A DNA stretch of 64,000 nt from Rubripirellula reticaptiva (GTDB lineage Bacteria; Planctomycetota; Planctomycetia; Pirellulales; Pirellulaceae). The DNA lies in assembly GCF_007860175.1 (NCBI RefSeq), contig NZ_SJPX01000005.1:372001-436000 (forward strand), read 5' to 3'. The notes beneath the pieces were generated by a model. That model was given only the letters and a program-made list of their open reading frames with translations, did no database searches and had not been told where the DNA came from. The translations under genes and the position numbers were made by a program. This document shows, piece after piece, positions 17,682 to 27,635 of this stretch; within the stretch, counting starts at the first letter, position 1, and each line of letters opens with the position of its first letter.

Positions 17682-19658
17682 GTGAAGAAGTTGTATTTCT
17701 CGTTCGCCGCTCTCGCCTTTACTGCACTCGGCAGCACACCAGCATTCGCACAGTGCTGTGACGCTGCGCCGGCTTCGGCCGATGTCGGTTGTTCGTCTTG
17801 TGGCGCCGCGGCTGTTGCCGACGGTACTGTTGCTGGCGAAGTTGTCGTTGCTGATGGCATGAGTGGCTCGGCTTGTGGACCAACGTACACGACCCAAACG
17901 GTCATGGTTCCTCAACAAGTGACCGAAACGAAGATGGTCACGGTCACGGAAATGAAGCAAGAAACGCGTCAGCGTAGCTTCACCGTCATGAACAACGTTT
18001 CTCGCGAAGAAACACGCAGCCGTACCGTTTCCAAGCAAGTGCCACGTCAAGTCACTAAGACTCAGACGTACACCGAAATGGTTCCTTCGACTTCGACGCA
18101 AGAGTACAGCGTCCAAGTTCCAGTGACGACTCAAGTCGCACAAGAATACACCGTGAACGTTCCCGTTAAGGAAACCATTCAAGTTCCTTACACCGTTCAA
18201 GTTCCTGTAACGACCCAAGTTGAAGTTCCTTACAGCGTCTGTGTTCCTTACACAGAAACGGCAACGCGAACTTACATGGTCAGCGTTCCTTACACCGAAA
18301 CGATCGAGCAAAGCTACACCGTTACGGTTCCTTACACCGAGAACGTCGAACAGACCTACACCGTCAACGTTCCTTACACCGAACAAGTTGAACAAACTTA
18401 CACGGTCAACGTTCCTTACACCGAAACTAGCGAAGTTTCGTACAACGTCAACGTTCCTTACACTGAAACGATGACCGGAACCAAGACTGTTTGCCAACGC
18501 GTTCCAGTCACATCGTTCCGCAACGTTACCAAGGACCTCGGCAGCTTCGTTTGCGAAAGCGTTGAAGTTCCAACTTCGTCGCTTTCCAGCGGAAACGCAG
18601 CTAGCAGCAACGGTCGTCGTGGATTGTTCCGCGGCCTATTGGGCGGCCTGTTGGGTCGTCACAACGCCAGCCACTGTGGTTGCGGTGCACCTGCTGCTTG
18701 TGGTTGCGAAGCTCCTGTTGCTGCTTGTGGCTGCGAAGCTGCTCCTGTTGCTGATTGCGGTTGCGGTGCGGCTCCTGTTGCCGACTGTGGTTGCGGCGCA
18801 GCACCTGTTGCTGACGCTGGTTGCGGATGCGGTGCACCTGCACCAGCTCCTTGCACGACCATCGTTCAACGTCAAGTTTGGGTTCCAAACCTGATCACCG
18901 AACAAGTCGCTTACACGACCTACAAGACTGAACAAGTCCAAGTTCCTTACTCGTACAACGTCACCAAGACTCGCTGCGAAACTCGCACTCGTCCTGTCAC
19001 CGTGACCAAGTACCGTAGCGAAACCAAGACTCGTATGGTTCCTGTCACGAAGACTCGCACCGAAACTCGCACTCGCAGCGTTCCTGTGACGAAGACTCGT
19101 CAAGAAACACGCACTCGCCAAGTTGCGATCCAAAAGTGCCGTCAAGAAGAACGTACTCAAGAGTACCTGGTCAACAAGACTCGCACCGAGCAACGTACCC
19201 GTACCGAAAACCGCACCAGCTACACGACCGAAACTCGCAGCCGCGATCAAGTCGTATGCAAGATGGTTGCCGAAACTCGCACTCGCATGGTCCCACAAAC
19301 GACCATGAAGAGCGAAACTCGTACTCGTAACGTTACCGTTATGGTTCCGACCACGAAGACTCGTGACTACACCGTCACCGAATTCGATACGGTCACCGAA
19401 GAAGTTCCTTACACCGTCACCGTTGTTGACCAAGTGCCAGAAACGAAGACCGAAGACTACACCGTGTGTGTCCCAGTCCAAGTTGAAAAGGAAGTTCAAG
19501 TTTGCACGACCATCATGGTCCCGCAAGAAGTTCAAGTTCCCGTCAGCAGCGGCTTCGGTGCATCGAACGAAGTTATCAGCAACGGCAGTGGCTCGGCAAA
19601 TGCCGGCAACGGCTGCGGCTGTGGTGCACCTGCCAGCGATTGTGGCTGCGGTTGCTAA
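17682..19658 (+). CDS. Secreted YTV-repeat cell-surface protein with Cys/Gly-rich and Arg/Thr-rich repeat blocks
   Basis: The 658-residue protein starts with a signal peptide (MKKLYFSFAALAFTALGSTP, cleavage after AFA near residue 23). A Cys-rich head precedes a block of VPYT/YTV repeats; six copies of a 14-residue unit (VPYTETxEQTYTVN-like) occupy about residues 188-271. A serine/glycine stretch leads to a 60-residue Cys-Gly-Ala block (CGCGAAPVAD repeats, about 332-393). The next ~160 residues repeat an Arg/Thr unit (TKTRTETRTRSVPV). The C-terminus returns to VPYTVTV motifs and ends CGCGAPASDCGCGC. YTV-motif proteins are known planctomycete cell-wall components. The many Cys residues suggest disulfide cross-linking outside the cell. 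The GTG start has an AAGGA site upstream and a terminator follows. Confidence 0.92.
   Translation: MKKLYFSFAALAFTALGSTPAFAQCCDAAPASADVGCSSCGAAAVADGTVAGEVVVADGMSGSACGPTYTTQTVMVPQQVTETKMVTVTEMKQETRQRSFTVMNNVSREETRSRTVSKQVPRQVTKTQTYTEMVPSTSTQEYSVQVPVTTQVAQEYTVNVPVKETIQVPYTVQVPVTTQVEVPYSVCVPYTETATRTYMVSVPYTETIEQSYTVTVPYTENVEQTYTVNVPYTEQVEQTYTVNVPYTETSEVSYNVNVPYTETMTGTKTVCQRVPVTSFRNVTKDLGSFVCESVEVPTSSLSSGNAASSNGRRGLFRGLLGGLLGRHNASHCGCGAPAACGCEAPVAACGCEAAPVADCGCGAAPVADCGCGAAPVADAGCGCGAPAPAPCTTIVQRQVWVPNLITEQVAYTTYKTEQVQVPYSYNVTKTRCETRTRPVTVTKYRSETKTRMVPVTKTRTETRTRSVPVTKTRQETRTRQVAIQKCRQEERTQEYLVNKTRTEQRTRTENRTSYTTETRSRDQVVCKMVAETRTRMVPQTTMKSETRTRNVTVMVPTTKTRDYTVTEFDTVTEEVPYTVTVVDQVPETKTEDYTVCVPVQVEKEVQVCTTIMVPQEVQVPVSSGFGASNEVISNGSGSANAGNGCGCGAPASDCGCGC
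18243..18494 (+). repeat. In-gene 42-base tandem repeat, six copies
   Basis: Units start at 18243, 18285, 18327, 18369, 18411 and 18453, each opening with GTTCCTTACAC(A/C/T)GA. They encode the 14-residue VPYTE repeats of the YTV protein. Exact 42-base spacing makes the array open to copy-number change by recombination or slippage without loss of frame. Confidence 0.88.
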
Positions 19659-19701
19659 CCTAACCTCTCGGTCACCAAGTGTGACTTGTTGAGACGACTG
19701 A

Positions 19702-19740
19702 AAAGGGTCGGCGTTCCACTGGATCGTCGGCCCTTTTTTT
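19702..19740 (+). terminator. Intrinsic terminator of the YTV gene
   Basis: AAAGGGTCGGCG (19702-19713 region) pairs, with two G-U wobbles, to CGTCGGCCCTTT (19725-19736), leaving an ~11-base loop and a run of seven T. It lies 44 bases after the stop codon. Confidence 0.85.
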
Positions 19741-19880
19741 GTGCGCGGGTTCAACGCCTACGCGTTTGCCATTGCGCAAGCTGGCAGTCCGCAATACGTC
19801 AGATCGCTATCACGGCTTGGCTTGTCTTTTTTGATAGGCGACGCGGATTGCCGCCAGCATCATCAGAAATGCCGTCGTAA

Positions 19881-20111
19881 TCACGCGGCAATTCGAACGT
19901 CAGAGTCTCGCCGGGCTTCAAGAAACGCTGGGCCACCTGCCATTTCAATGGCTAGTTCAAGACTTCCGAGCTGGAAAACCAAGTTCTTGAACCGTGCAGC
20001 GTCTCGTGACGTGGACGCCAATTCAAGTTCTGCCAGAAACTCTTGCACCTCGGCCAAAGCCATTCGTGCGACCAAACGCTCGGGTGAAACGGGTTGAACT
20101 TGCATTGCCAT
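19881..20111 (-). CDS. Small hypothetical protein
   Basis: A 76-residue frame from the ATG at 20111 gives a helical, mixed-charge protein (SPERLVARMALAEVQEFLAELELASTS begins it, in two helices). It lies downstream of the DUF1289 gene on the same strand, and its composition is natural. There is no signal peptide, no known family and only a weak ribosome-binding site. An upstream alternative start at 20210 adds an Arg/Trp-rich tail that looks non-coding. Confidence 0.45.
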   Translation of the reverse strand: MAMQVQPVSPERLVARMALAEVQEFLAELELASTSRDAARFKNLVFQLGSLELAIEMAGGPAFLEARRDSDVRIAA

Positions 20112-20245
20112 TGACCGCCATGCGATGAGTGAACCAGGATTTGGATTACCGCTTTGGGTTGCATCGGCACTCAAACGCCAACCGCGGCACCGATTCCAGC
20201 GCCGTTCCACTGCTAGCGATTGAAGCGATCAATCAACCCGCCCGA

Positions 20246-20470
20246 TCAAGTGTCAGAACCATCACATTTGCCACGCTCGATCGCCCGCAGATTGACCGCC
20301 CGACGCTGGTCGCTGGTCAATTGCGAATAGACCGCGATCTCGTCCAACGTCCGGTGACAACCCAGGCAAACGCCACTAATGCCAATAGCACAAACGTTGA
20401 TGCACGGCGACTCAGACTCAGATTCGGATGGGGACGGATCATCCGCAGGCGACGATGTTGACTCAGGCAC
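20246..20470 (-). CDS. DUF1289 family protein (small Cys-rich)
   Basis: The 74-residue protein has a disordered Ser/Asp/Glu-rich start. The DUF1289 signature follows: CINVCAIGISGVCLGCHRTL, then DEIAVYSQLTSDQRRAV. The four Cys spacing CxxxC...CxGC is the family hallmark and probably binds a metal. The family's function is not established. It is a short gene, but the motif match is full-length. The ORF ends 135 bases before the next small gene on the same strand. Confidence 0.82.
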   Translation of the reverse strand: MPESTSSPADDPSPSESESESPCINVCAIGISGVCLGCHRTLDEIAVYSQLTSDQRRAVNLRAIERGKCDGSDT

Positions 20471-20508
20471 GCAACCATTCCGTTAGGTCTGATGGGAAAC
20501 AACTTTGC

Positions 20509-20644
20509 CATTGATAATGCTCAAAACCACCCTCCGCCCCGCGGTAGGGTCGGACGCAGTAGCGGCCTGGAAGGGCTACATGAAAAACCCTCTCCGGCCG
20601 CTACTGCGTCCGACTCTCCCAGAGGGAGAGTAAAATCTCGAACC
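20509..20644. repeat. REP-like intergenic palindromic element (copy A)
   Basis: A perfect 19-base inverted repeat, GTCGGACGCAGTAGCGGCC (20549-20567) and its complement (20596-20614), encloses a 28-base loop. It is followed by a 7-base palindrome CTCTCCC-AGA-GGGAGAG (20614-20630). The reverse complement matches copy B at 24534-24640 over more than 40 bases, and its left end matches copy C at 59207-59276. It lies between two same-strand minus genes and encodes nothing. Confidence 0.85.
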
Positions 20645-20694
20645 AATGTGCGTACGATCTCGTGAACTTTTGAGACTCGACCGGCAATGACTAA

Positions 20695-21246
20695 CTATGG
20701 CGTCGAGAATTGGTCGGGGCCGCCGGCGATCGGGGAGTGTCGATATTCGACCACTCGCCAACGGTCGCCTTCTTTGCGAAAACGCAACTGCAAAGCTCGC
20801 ACCACGCGAATATTCTTGACGCCACCACGCTTGGTGCTGACGTCGACTTTCACCGAAAGATCCGCGTCCGCTTCTTTCGGCGACGCTCCTTCGATCATCA
20901 CAATCGATCGCAACTTGTTGACTTTGGCCATCGTGAATTCGAACTGAGGCAGCTCTTGCCGGGCCATTGCTTCGGCTTTTTCGTCGCCGATGATTTGATA
21001 GGCACGTTCGAAATCGTTTCGCTCGACGGCGTCAGCCGTTTCGTAGATCAATGCTTCGATTTGTTCGCGATCGGTTTCCCAGTTCGATGCAACCATGAAC
21101 GCTACGGGGATCAACGCAAATGCGATGCCACCCATAACCGCCGCAGGCTTCTTGCCGGTTTGCAACCACCCGTACACGAGTGCCCCACCTACCAACGCCA
21201 GCATCATTGAAACGATCCAAGGCTGCTCGGCAAGCAAATCGTTCAT
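20695..21246 (-). CDS. Membrane-anchored protein with NTF2-like C-terminal region
   Basis: The ATG at 21246 gives 183 residues; a TTG 33 bases upstream is an alternative. Two membrane segments (WIVSMMLALVGGALVYGW and AAVMGGIAFALIPVAFMVA) are followed by a ~120-residue soluble domain. That domain starts ETDREQIEALIYETADAVERND and ends with LRFRKEGDRWRVVEYRHSP, a pattern seen in NTF2-like/DUF4440 folds. The function is unknown. It follows enolase on the same strand, but a terminator lies between them. Confidence 0.75.
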   Translation of the reverse strand: MNDLLAEQPWIVSMMLALVGGALVYGWLQTGKKPAAVMGGIAFALIPVAFMVASNWETDREQIEALIYETADAVERNDFERAYQIIGDEKAEAMARQELPQFEFTMAKVNKLRSIVMIEGASPKEADADLSVKVDVSTKRGGVKNIRVVRALQLRFRKEGDRWRVVEYRHSPIAGGPDQFSTP

Positions 21247-21270
21247 GGCAAGGACCACACGGTTAAGGAT

Positions 21271-21296
21271 AAAAGACAAAGCGGCAGACGCCGCTT
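21271..21296 (-). terminator. Intrinsic terminator after enolase
   Basis: On the minus strand GCGGC-GTCT-GCCGC is followed by a T-rich tract (TTTGTCTTTT). It sits ~45 bases past the enolase stop codon. Confidence 0.7.
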
Positions 21297-21339
21297 CATC
21301 TTATCAGATACCGCACCTTGCGACCTTCAATCCCGCGTT

Positions 21340-22707
<1,368 letters not shown>

Positions 22708-22845
22708 CTAGGAGTAGGGCGATAGGTTTTAGAGGCGATGTTTAGGTCCAGGGCGAACGAATTCGTCTAGAATTCCTATCCGGATCCATGCTGCTATCCC
22801 GCAAAATCGCCTTTTCCAATTCCTCACACCCCCACCCACCCGTCT

Positions 22846-23439
22846 ATGTTTACCGGACTCGTCGAAACGCTTGGCACGATCGTCAATGTCTTGAACCAGG
22901 ATCCGGGCAAACGGTTCACCGTTGACGCCGGGTTAGTGGCAGAGGATGCAGCCATTGGCGACAGCATCTGTATCAACGGCTGCTGCCTGACCGTGGTCGC
23001 GATCAACGGGACTAATCTGGATTTCGAGGCTGGCGCCGAGACGTTGTCTCGCACCAATCTGGGTGAACAAACAGTCGGATCCCAAGTCAACCTGGAAAGA
23101 TCGCTGGCCGTCGGCGATCGAATGGGCGGCCATTATGTGTCAGGACATATCGACGCGGTCGGCATTCTGATCGAGCGGGTGGACGATCCGCCATGGGCTA
23201 ATCTGCGGTTCAGTATGCCCCGGCATTTGGCATCACAAGTCGCGTCGAAGGGCAGCATCGCGATCGACGGGATCAGTTTGACCGTGGTCGACGTGAGCGA
23301 AGACACGTTTACGGTCGCCTTGATCCCCCACACCCTAACCGTCACGACGCTAGGAAACCGAAAGGTCGGCGACCGAGTCAACTTAGAAACCGACCTGTTG
23401 GCCAAGTACGTCGAGCGAGCCGTCATCAATCGCGACTAG
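22846..23439 (+). CDS. ribE: Riboflavin synthase, alpha subunit
   Basis: The 197-residue protein has the typical internal duplication. The N-barrel starts [15 protein letters not shown] and has [14 protein letters not shown]. The C-barrel has [27 protein letters not shown] and [16 protein letters not shown]. It forms a trimer that dismutates two 6,7-dimethyl-8-ribityllumazine to riboflavin. The length is normal. I see no FMN riboswitch in the short leader. It lies 94 bases ahead of rsmA and may be cotranscribed with it. Confidence 0.98.
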   Translation: MFTGLVETLGTIVNVLNQDPGKRFTVDAGLVAEDAAIGDSICINGCCLTVVAINGTNLDFEAGAETLSRTNLGEQTVGSQVNLERSLAVGDRMGGHYVSGHIDAVGILIERVDDPPWANLRFSMPRHLASQVASKGSIAIDGISLTVVDVSEDTFTVALIPHTLTVTTLGNRKVGDRVNLETDLLAKYVERAVINRD

Positions 23440-23533
23440 GATTGAACGCCTACCTCCAAGTAGCAAATCAACGCTGGGCGTTCCTCCACTTTCCGTTTTC
23501 CAAACCAACACCTACTCAAACTGTCCCCCGTCC

Positions 23534-24442
23534 ATGAACCAGCCACGCCAAACCGCGACTTACCTATCCAAACGACTCGCCGCAGCGGGGCTGCGTCCGG
23601 TCTCGCGTTTTGGCCAGAATTTTCTGATCGACTTGAACTTGGTTGACTTGATCGCTCGGTCGGCCGAGATCCGCAAGGACGACGTAGTGCTGGAAATTGG
23701 CACAGGGATCGGATCGCTGACGACACGACTTAGCGATCAAGCCGGTGCCGTGTTGACGGTTGAGATCGACAACAACTTGCACCAAATGGCGAGCGAAGAA
23801 TTGGCTGGCCGACCGAACGTGAAAATGATTCACGGCGACGCGTTAAAGAACAAAAACACGCTGCGCCCCGAAATCATGGAGAACATTCGCGATGCGATGG
23901 CTCGTATCGGCGAAAAGGCTCGGTTCCTGCTGGTCGCCAACCTGCCCTACAACGTCGCTACGCCGATCATCAGCAACTTGCTGCACGAGACTCCGGCGCC
24001 CGATGTGATCGTCGTGACGATCCAAAAAGAGCTTGGCGACCGAATGATCGCGGGGCCCGGATCGAAAGACTACGGCGCACTGAGCGTATGGATTCAATCG
24101 CTGTGCGATGCCGAGATCGTGCGGATCTTGCCGCCGACGGTATTCTGGCCTCGCCCGAATGTCGACTCAGCGGTGATTCGGCTGGATCACAAACCCGAGC
24201 GGCGGGCAAAGTTCGAAGACATCAATCACTTCCACACGACCGTCCGAGCCTTGTTCTTCCACCGCCGCAAGTACTTGCGTTCGGTCGTGATCAGTGCGTT
24301 CAAAGGACGACTGGACAAGAACCAAGTCGACAAGGTGCTGCAGTCGCTTGGCCACGGCGAAACGGCCCGAGCAGAAGAACTAGACGTCACTCAAATCCAA
24401 CAACTCGCCGAAGCACTGCGTCAAGCTGAACTCAATGCCTAG
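23534..24442 (+). CDS. rsmA: 16S rRNA dimethyladenosine transferase (KsgA/RsmA)
   Basis: The 302-residue protein has the KsgA opening [20 protein letters not shown]. The SAM-binding motif I is [15 protein letters not shown], an acidic motif follows in LTVEIDNNL, and the catalytic motif IV is [11 protein letters not shown]. The C-terminal helical domain carries [10 protein letters not shown]. It dimethylates the two adjacent adenosines near the 3' end of 16S rRNA during small-subunit assembly. The size is slightly longer than in E. coli, due to a loop around residues 105-135 ([20 protein letters not shown]). Confidence 0.97.
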   Translation: MNQPRQTATYLSKRLAAAGLRPVSRFGQNFLIDLNLVDLIARSAEIRKDDVVLEIGTGIGSLTTRLSDQAGAVLTVEIDNNLHQMASEELAGRPNVKMIHGDALKNKNTLRPEIMENIRDAMARIGEKARFLLVANLPYNVATPIISNLLHETPAPDVIVVTIQKELGDRMIAGPGSKDYGALSVWIQSLCDAEIVRILPPTVFWPRPNVDSAVIRLDHKPERRAKFEDINHFHTTVRALFFHRRKYLRSVVISAFKGRLDKNQVDKVLQSLGHGETARAEELDVTQIQQLAEALRQAELNA

Positions 24443-24459
24443 CGACAATCGTCAGCGTC

Positions 24460-24504
24460 TAGCTAATTAGAAAATAGCTGATTAGTAAATAGCTGATTAG
24501 CAAA
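24460..24504. repeat. Three 15-base tandem repeats
   Basis: Units TAGCTAATTAGAAAA, TAGCTGATTAGTAAA and TAGCTGATTAGCAAA lie directly behind the rsmA stop codon and 29 bases ahead of REP-like copy B. No coding or terminator role is visible. Confidence 0.8.
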
Positions 24505-24533
24505 CCGCATCGAAACAAGTTGGCAATATTTCA

Positions 24534-24640
24534 CTCTCCCTCTGGGAGAGTCGGACGCGGTAGCGGCCGGAGAGGTTTTTGAGAACGGCCTCCCCGCCGC
24601 TACAGCGTCCAAACCTCCCTAGGAACGGGAGGGTGACATT
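24534..24640. repeat. REP-like intergenic palindromic element (copy B)
   Basis: It opens with CTCTCCC-TCT-GGGAGAG, then GTCGGACGCGGTAGCGGC (24550-24567), which pairs with GCCGCTACAGCGTCC (24596-24610) at 14 of 15 positions. It is in the opposite orientation to copy A. It sits between the convergent ends of rsmA and the DUF1080 gene and could help end transcription. Confidence 0.82.
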
Positions 24641-24719
24641 GGGTTTGCGAATGCCGGATTCATTTCCGAAAGAAACTCTCGGCGAGTTTCGCTACCTGAA
24701 TACGGAATGACCAGCGAGA

Positions 24720-25904
24720 TTACTTTTTCTCGCCCGCGTCGGTTTCCTTCTGGGCTTCTTCATCGGCTTCGGCTTTCTTCTTTGCGTCGGCCTTGGCCTT
24801 CTTTTCAGCTGCTGCGATTTCAGCCTTGTCGGCCTTCGCTTTCTCCGCTGCAGCGAGTTGTTCGGCGGTCGGTTCGACCGGGAAGTTCACCATGGTCAAG
24901 CCGCGATCGATCAACCATACGTTGCGATAGCGGACCGGGTCACCGTGGTCCTGCAACTTGATCGGCAGCAACGTTGGTGCTTCGTCTTTGCCAGCGCCCG
25001 TTTGTGCTGGCAAAGGCACGTTGTCTTGAACCTTGACTCCGTTGACCCATGACGTGATATGCGCATTTCGAATCTTGGTGCCGTCCGACGCCCAGCGAGG
25101 CGATGTGAAGACGACGTCATAGGTTTGCCAAGTCAGCGGCGGAAAACACATGTTCAAATCCGGCTTCTTGAATCGGTACAACGCACCACAACCGTTGAAG
25201 ACAGGATCCTGGGCAAACGAGTCCAACACTTGGCACTCGTACCGACTTTGCAAATACAGACCACTGTTGCCGCGGCTTTGTCCCGACGCCTGTGGCATGT
25301 AGGGAAGTTGGAACTCGACGTGCAAATTGAAATCCTGAAACATAGGTTCCAGATCCGCGCCCGCCATCAACAGTCCGTCGTCCGTCATCGTCGCGTTGGT
25401 GAACTGGTCGACGCTGGTTCCGTCAAACAAGACCGTCGCACCCTCGGGCGCAGGTGCTCCCATTGTCGGGCTGGTTCGCGTGATGCGTTCTAGCTTTCCG
25501 AGCTTGGTGCCTTCGCGGTCGACCAACGTGCAGCCTTCGGCGGAAACAAACATTGCCCATGGACCGCCGGACAACACCACCATGTCGCCGCTACGACGAC
25601 CGATCAATCGGATCGGCTCGCCACCAAATTCAGGTTGCCCGGGAAGCCCGCCAGTGAACGAGAGAGCGTCAAAATTGTCGCCGCCCACCGGACGAATCTG
25701 CAGCCCAATGGTTTCTTTTTCGTCGTCACCGGTCGAGATCTCGCCGACGAACTCGCCCAGCAACGGATAGTTCGCATCGTCGGCGGGTGGCGCCGTGTAG
25801 GCAGGCCCCTTGCCGTTGTTTTCGGGCTTCGCTACCGCGTCGGCGGCGAATACCGGCGAGGAAAGCGTAGAGGCAATCAGTAACGCAGAGAAATGACGAC
25901 GCAT
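24720..25904 (-). CDS. Secreted DUF1080 (3-keto-disaccharide hydrolase-type) protein
   Basis: The 394-residue protein has a signal peptide (MRRHFSALLIASTLSSPVFA). A ~120-residue N-terminal module (YPLLGEFVGEIS...) precedes the DUF1080 jelly-roll domain: EGATVLFDGTSVDQF, FQDFNLHVEFQLPYMP, RGNSGLYLQSRYECQVLDSF, then a carbohydrate-type end with KLQDHGDPVRYRNVWLI. The last ~50 residues are a Lys/Ala/Glu-rich charged tail that may be a coiled coil. DUF1080 proteins are abundant in planctomycetes and are linked to sugar (3-keto-glycoside) hydrolysis. The substrate is unknown. A related domain forms the external part of the kinase at 8608-10566. Confidence 0.9.
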   Translation of the reverse strand: MRRHFSALLIASTLSSPVFAADAVAKPENNGKGPAYTAPPADDANYPLLGEFVGEISTGDDEKETIGLQIRPVGGDNFDALSFTGGLPGQPEFGGEPIRLIGRRSGDMVVLSGGPWAMFVSAEGCTLVDREGTKLGKLERITRTSPTMGAPAPEGATVLFDGTSVDQFTNATMTDDGLLMAGADLEPMFQDFNLHVEFQLPYMPQASGQSRGNSGLYLQSRYECQVLDSFAQDPVFNGCGALYRFKKPDLNMCFPPLTWQTYDVVFTSPRWASDGTKIRNAHITSWVNGVKVQDNVPLPAQTGAGKDEAPTLLPIKLQDHGDPVRYRNVWLIDRGLTMVNFPVEPTAEQLAAAEKAKADKAEIAAAEKKAKADAKKKAEADEEAQKETDAGEKK

Positions 25905-26140
25905 ATCGGATTCTTCAAGGGTGGGTAAACAGGCAGGACAAAGAATCCGCCTATTCTAATCACCCAGAACCAGCCCGCGACACTCGGGCTCATTTGGCGA
26001 TGTGCAAAAGCCCCATATCGAGGCTCAAAACCATCACCACCGTTCCGGCCCCACCTGTTCCGGACCCACCCGCAGGCTGTCGTAATGCAGTTCCCGGGTA
26101 GGCGATCGAAAACGAGACCTGAACTCAGAGCCGACGATTT

Positions 26141-27424
26141 TCAACTGTCGACGCAGGTTTCTAGGAACCGAGCCAACCGGTGAAAATCGCTGGTCGTTTC
26201 GATGTAACGGACCTTGGTCACCAGCGTCTTAGGATCGACCAATTCTTCGAATGGCACATAGTGCAGGTTGAATTGTCCGGAAACCGAAACCATCACTCCG
26301 TTGAGTTTCTCTTCGACGAGTGCTCGATAGGCACCGACGCCTAATTGCGAACCCAGCATCACATCGTAGGCATGCGGCTGAGCACAACGGGCTTCGTATC
26401 CCATCTGCAATCCGTTGACCTTGCGAACTTTGCCCGATCGCTCTTTGTAACGATCCGCCAACAGTGACGCCATCATTGCACCAAAGTTGATCGATGCGAT
26501 GTTGATGTGACCGTGGTCATCTCGGCTGACGCCTTCCAAGTACTTCGACGGCAAGAATTCAGCCATGCCTTCAGCAACCACGATCGTTCCGTACTCGCGG
26601 CCCTCACGTTCGCGAGCCAACATCATGTCGACCATGCGATCGATCACGCGGTCCATTTCCATGACCTTGCGAGTCGCACCCGTTTCAACGTTGATGACTT
26701 CGGTTTCCGCCAAACTGCCGGTGATATCTTCGACCGACAACACCATCGATGCTTCGCCAGCGATCGCAGCACCATAAGCCAACCATCCGGCGCTTCGGCC
26801 CATCGCTTCGCAAAGGAAGTACGCCCGACCGGCTGCGGCGTCGTAGTTCAGGTTGCGAATTTCTTCGGCAAGCGTTTCAACCGCCGTGAAGAAACCAAAC
26901 GTAAAATCGATCCCCGAGTAATCGTTGTCGATCGTTTTCGGCAAGTGGATGACGGGGAACTTGCGAGCACCTGCGGGCAAGTTGTCTTGGAACATCTTGA
27001 TCTTGTTGGCCGTCTTCAACGTGTCGTCGCCACCGATCGAGATCAGTGCGTCAACTTCTAACGAGCACAAACCTTCATAGACGCGGCGCAGCGGCGCGAC
27101 CAAAGCAGAATCCTTCAAGTGCTCCGGTGAACTAACATGTTTGCCTGGGTTGGTGCGAGCGGTGCCGATCATGATGCCGCGACTGCAGCGGGCGTTGGTC
27201 AACGTTTCGTGAGTGAAACGAATGTAATCGGTGCCTTCTTGCAGCGGCCCGGCGGCGGTGTACTCAGCCAGTCGGCTGTAGCCGTGCTTGATCCCGAAGA
27301 CTTGAGCGCCTTCTTCGAGGAACGAATGAGCCGCAGTCGAAATGACAGCGTTGGCGGCTGGAGCCGGTCCACCCGCAAACAGGATCGCAACGCGTTTGAT
27401 GTCAAAATTGGGTGAGTCAGGCAT
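26141..27424 (-). CDS. pfp: Pyrophosphate-dependent 6-phosphofructokinase
   Basis: The 427-residue protein has the PFK phosphate loop VAILFAGGPAPAANAVI, the key motif SIGGDDTLKTANKI, LPKTIDNDYSG, AMGRSAGWLAY and GYEARCAQPHAYD. In this superfamily GGDD with PKTIDND marks PPi-using enzymes, whereas ATP-PFKs carry GGDGS and GTIDND. The enzyme interconverts fructose 6-phosphate and fructose 1,6-bisphosphate and is reversible with PPi. It lies about 3.5 kb from enolase but in a different transcription unit. Confidence 0.94.
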   Translation of the reverse strand: MPDSPNFDIKRVAILFAGGPAPAANAVISTAAHSFLEEGAQVFGIKHGYSRLAEYTAAGPLQEGTDYIRFTHETLTNARCSRGIMIGTARTNPGKHVSSPEHLKDSALVAPLRRVYEGLCSLEVDALISIGGDDTLKTANKIKMFQDNLPAGARKFPVIHLPKTIDNDYSGIDFTFGFFTAVETLAEEIRNLNYDAAAGRAYFLCEAMGRSAGWLAYGAAIAGEASMVLSVEDITGSLAETEVINVETGATRKVMEMDRVIDRMVDMMLAREREGREYGTIVVAEGMAEFLPSKYLEGVSRDDHGHINIASINFGAMMASLLADRYKERSGKVRKVNGLQMGYEARCAQPHAYDVMLGSQLGVGAYRALVEEKLNGVMVSVSGQFNLHYVPFEELVDPKTLVTKVRYIETTSDFHRLARFLETCVDS

Positions 27425-27635
27425 ATCGTCGTGTGATCAAAGGGTGCAAAAGAATCATTCACAAGCGAGGATTTTACGTGCCAGACGTGTTTACCGAAAG
27501 GATCCCGCAACGCCGCCGACGGCCCCCTAAAGCCCCCGCAGGGGAAACACAGCACTAATTGGGGGACAAATCCCAATCAGGCAATCTACGTTGACTAAGT
27601 TTGGAACCAAATGTTGGTATCAGACGTGCAGCGAG

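Noticed and set aside
18243-18494. CRISPR-like array
   Set aside because: The regular 42-base repeats are coding (VPYT units) and have no unique spacers.
18636-19754. 372-residue minus-strand frame opposite the YTV gene
   Set aside because: It mirrors the repeats of the real gene and also runs through the terminator.
24443-24719. tRNA or small RNA gene in the rsmA downstream gap
   Set aside because: The strong stems are explained by the repeat family; no cloverleaf or anticodon arm could be built.
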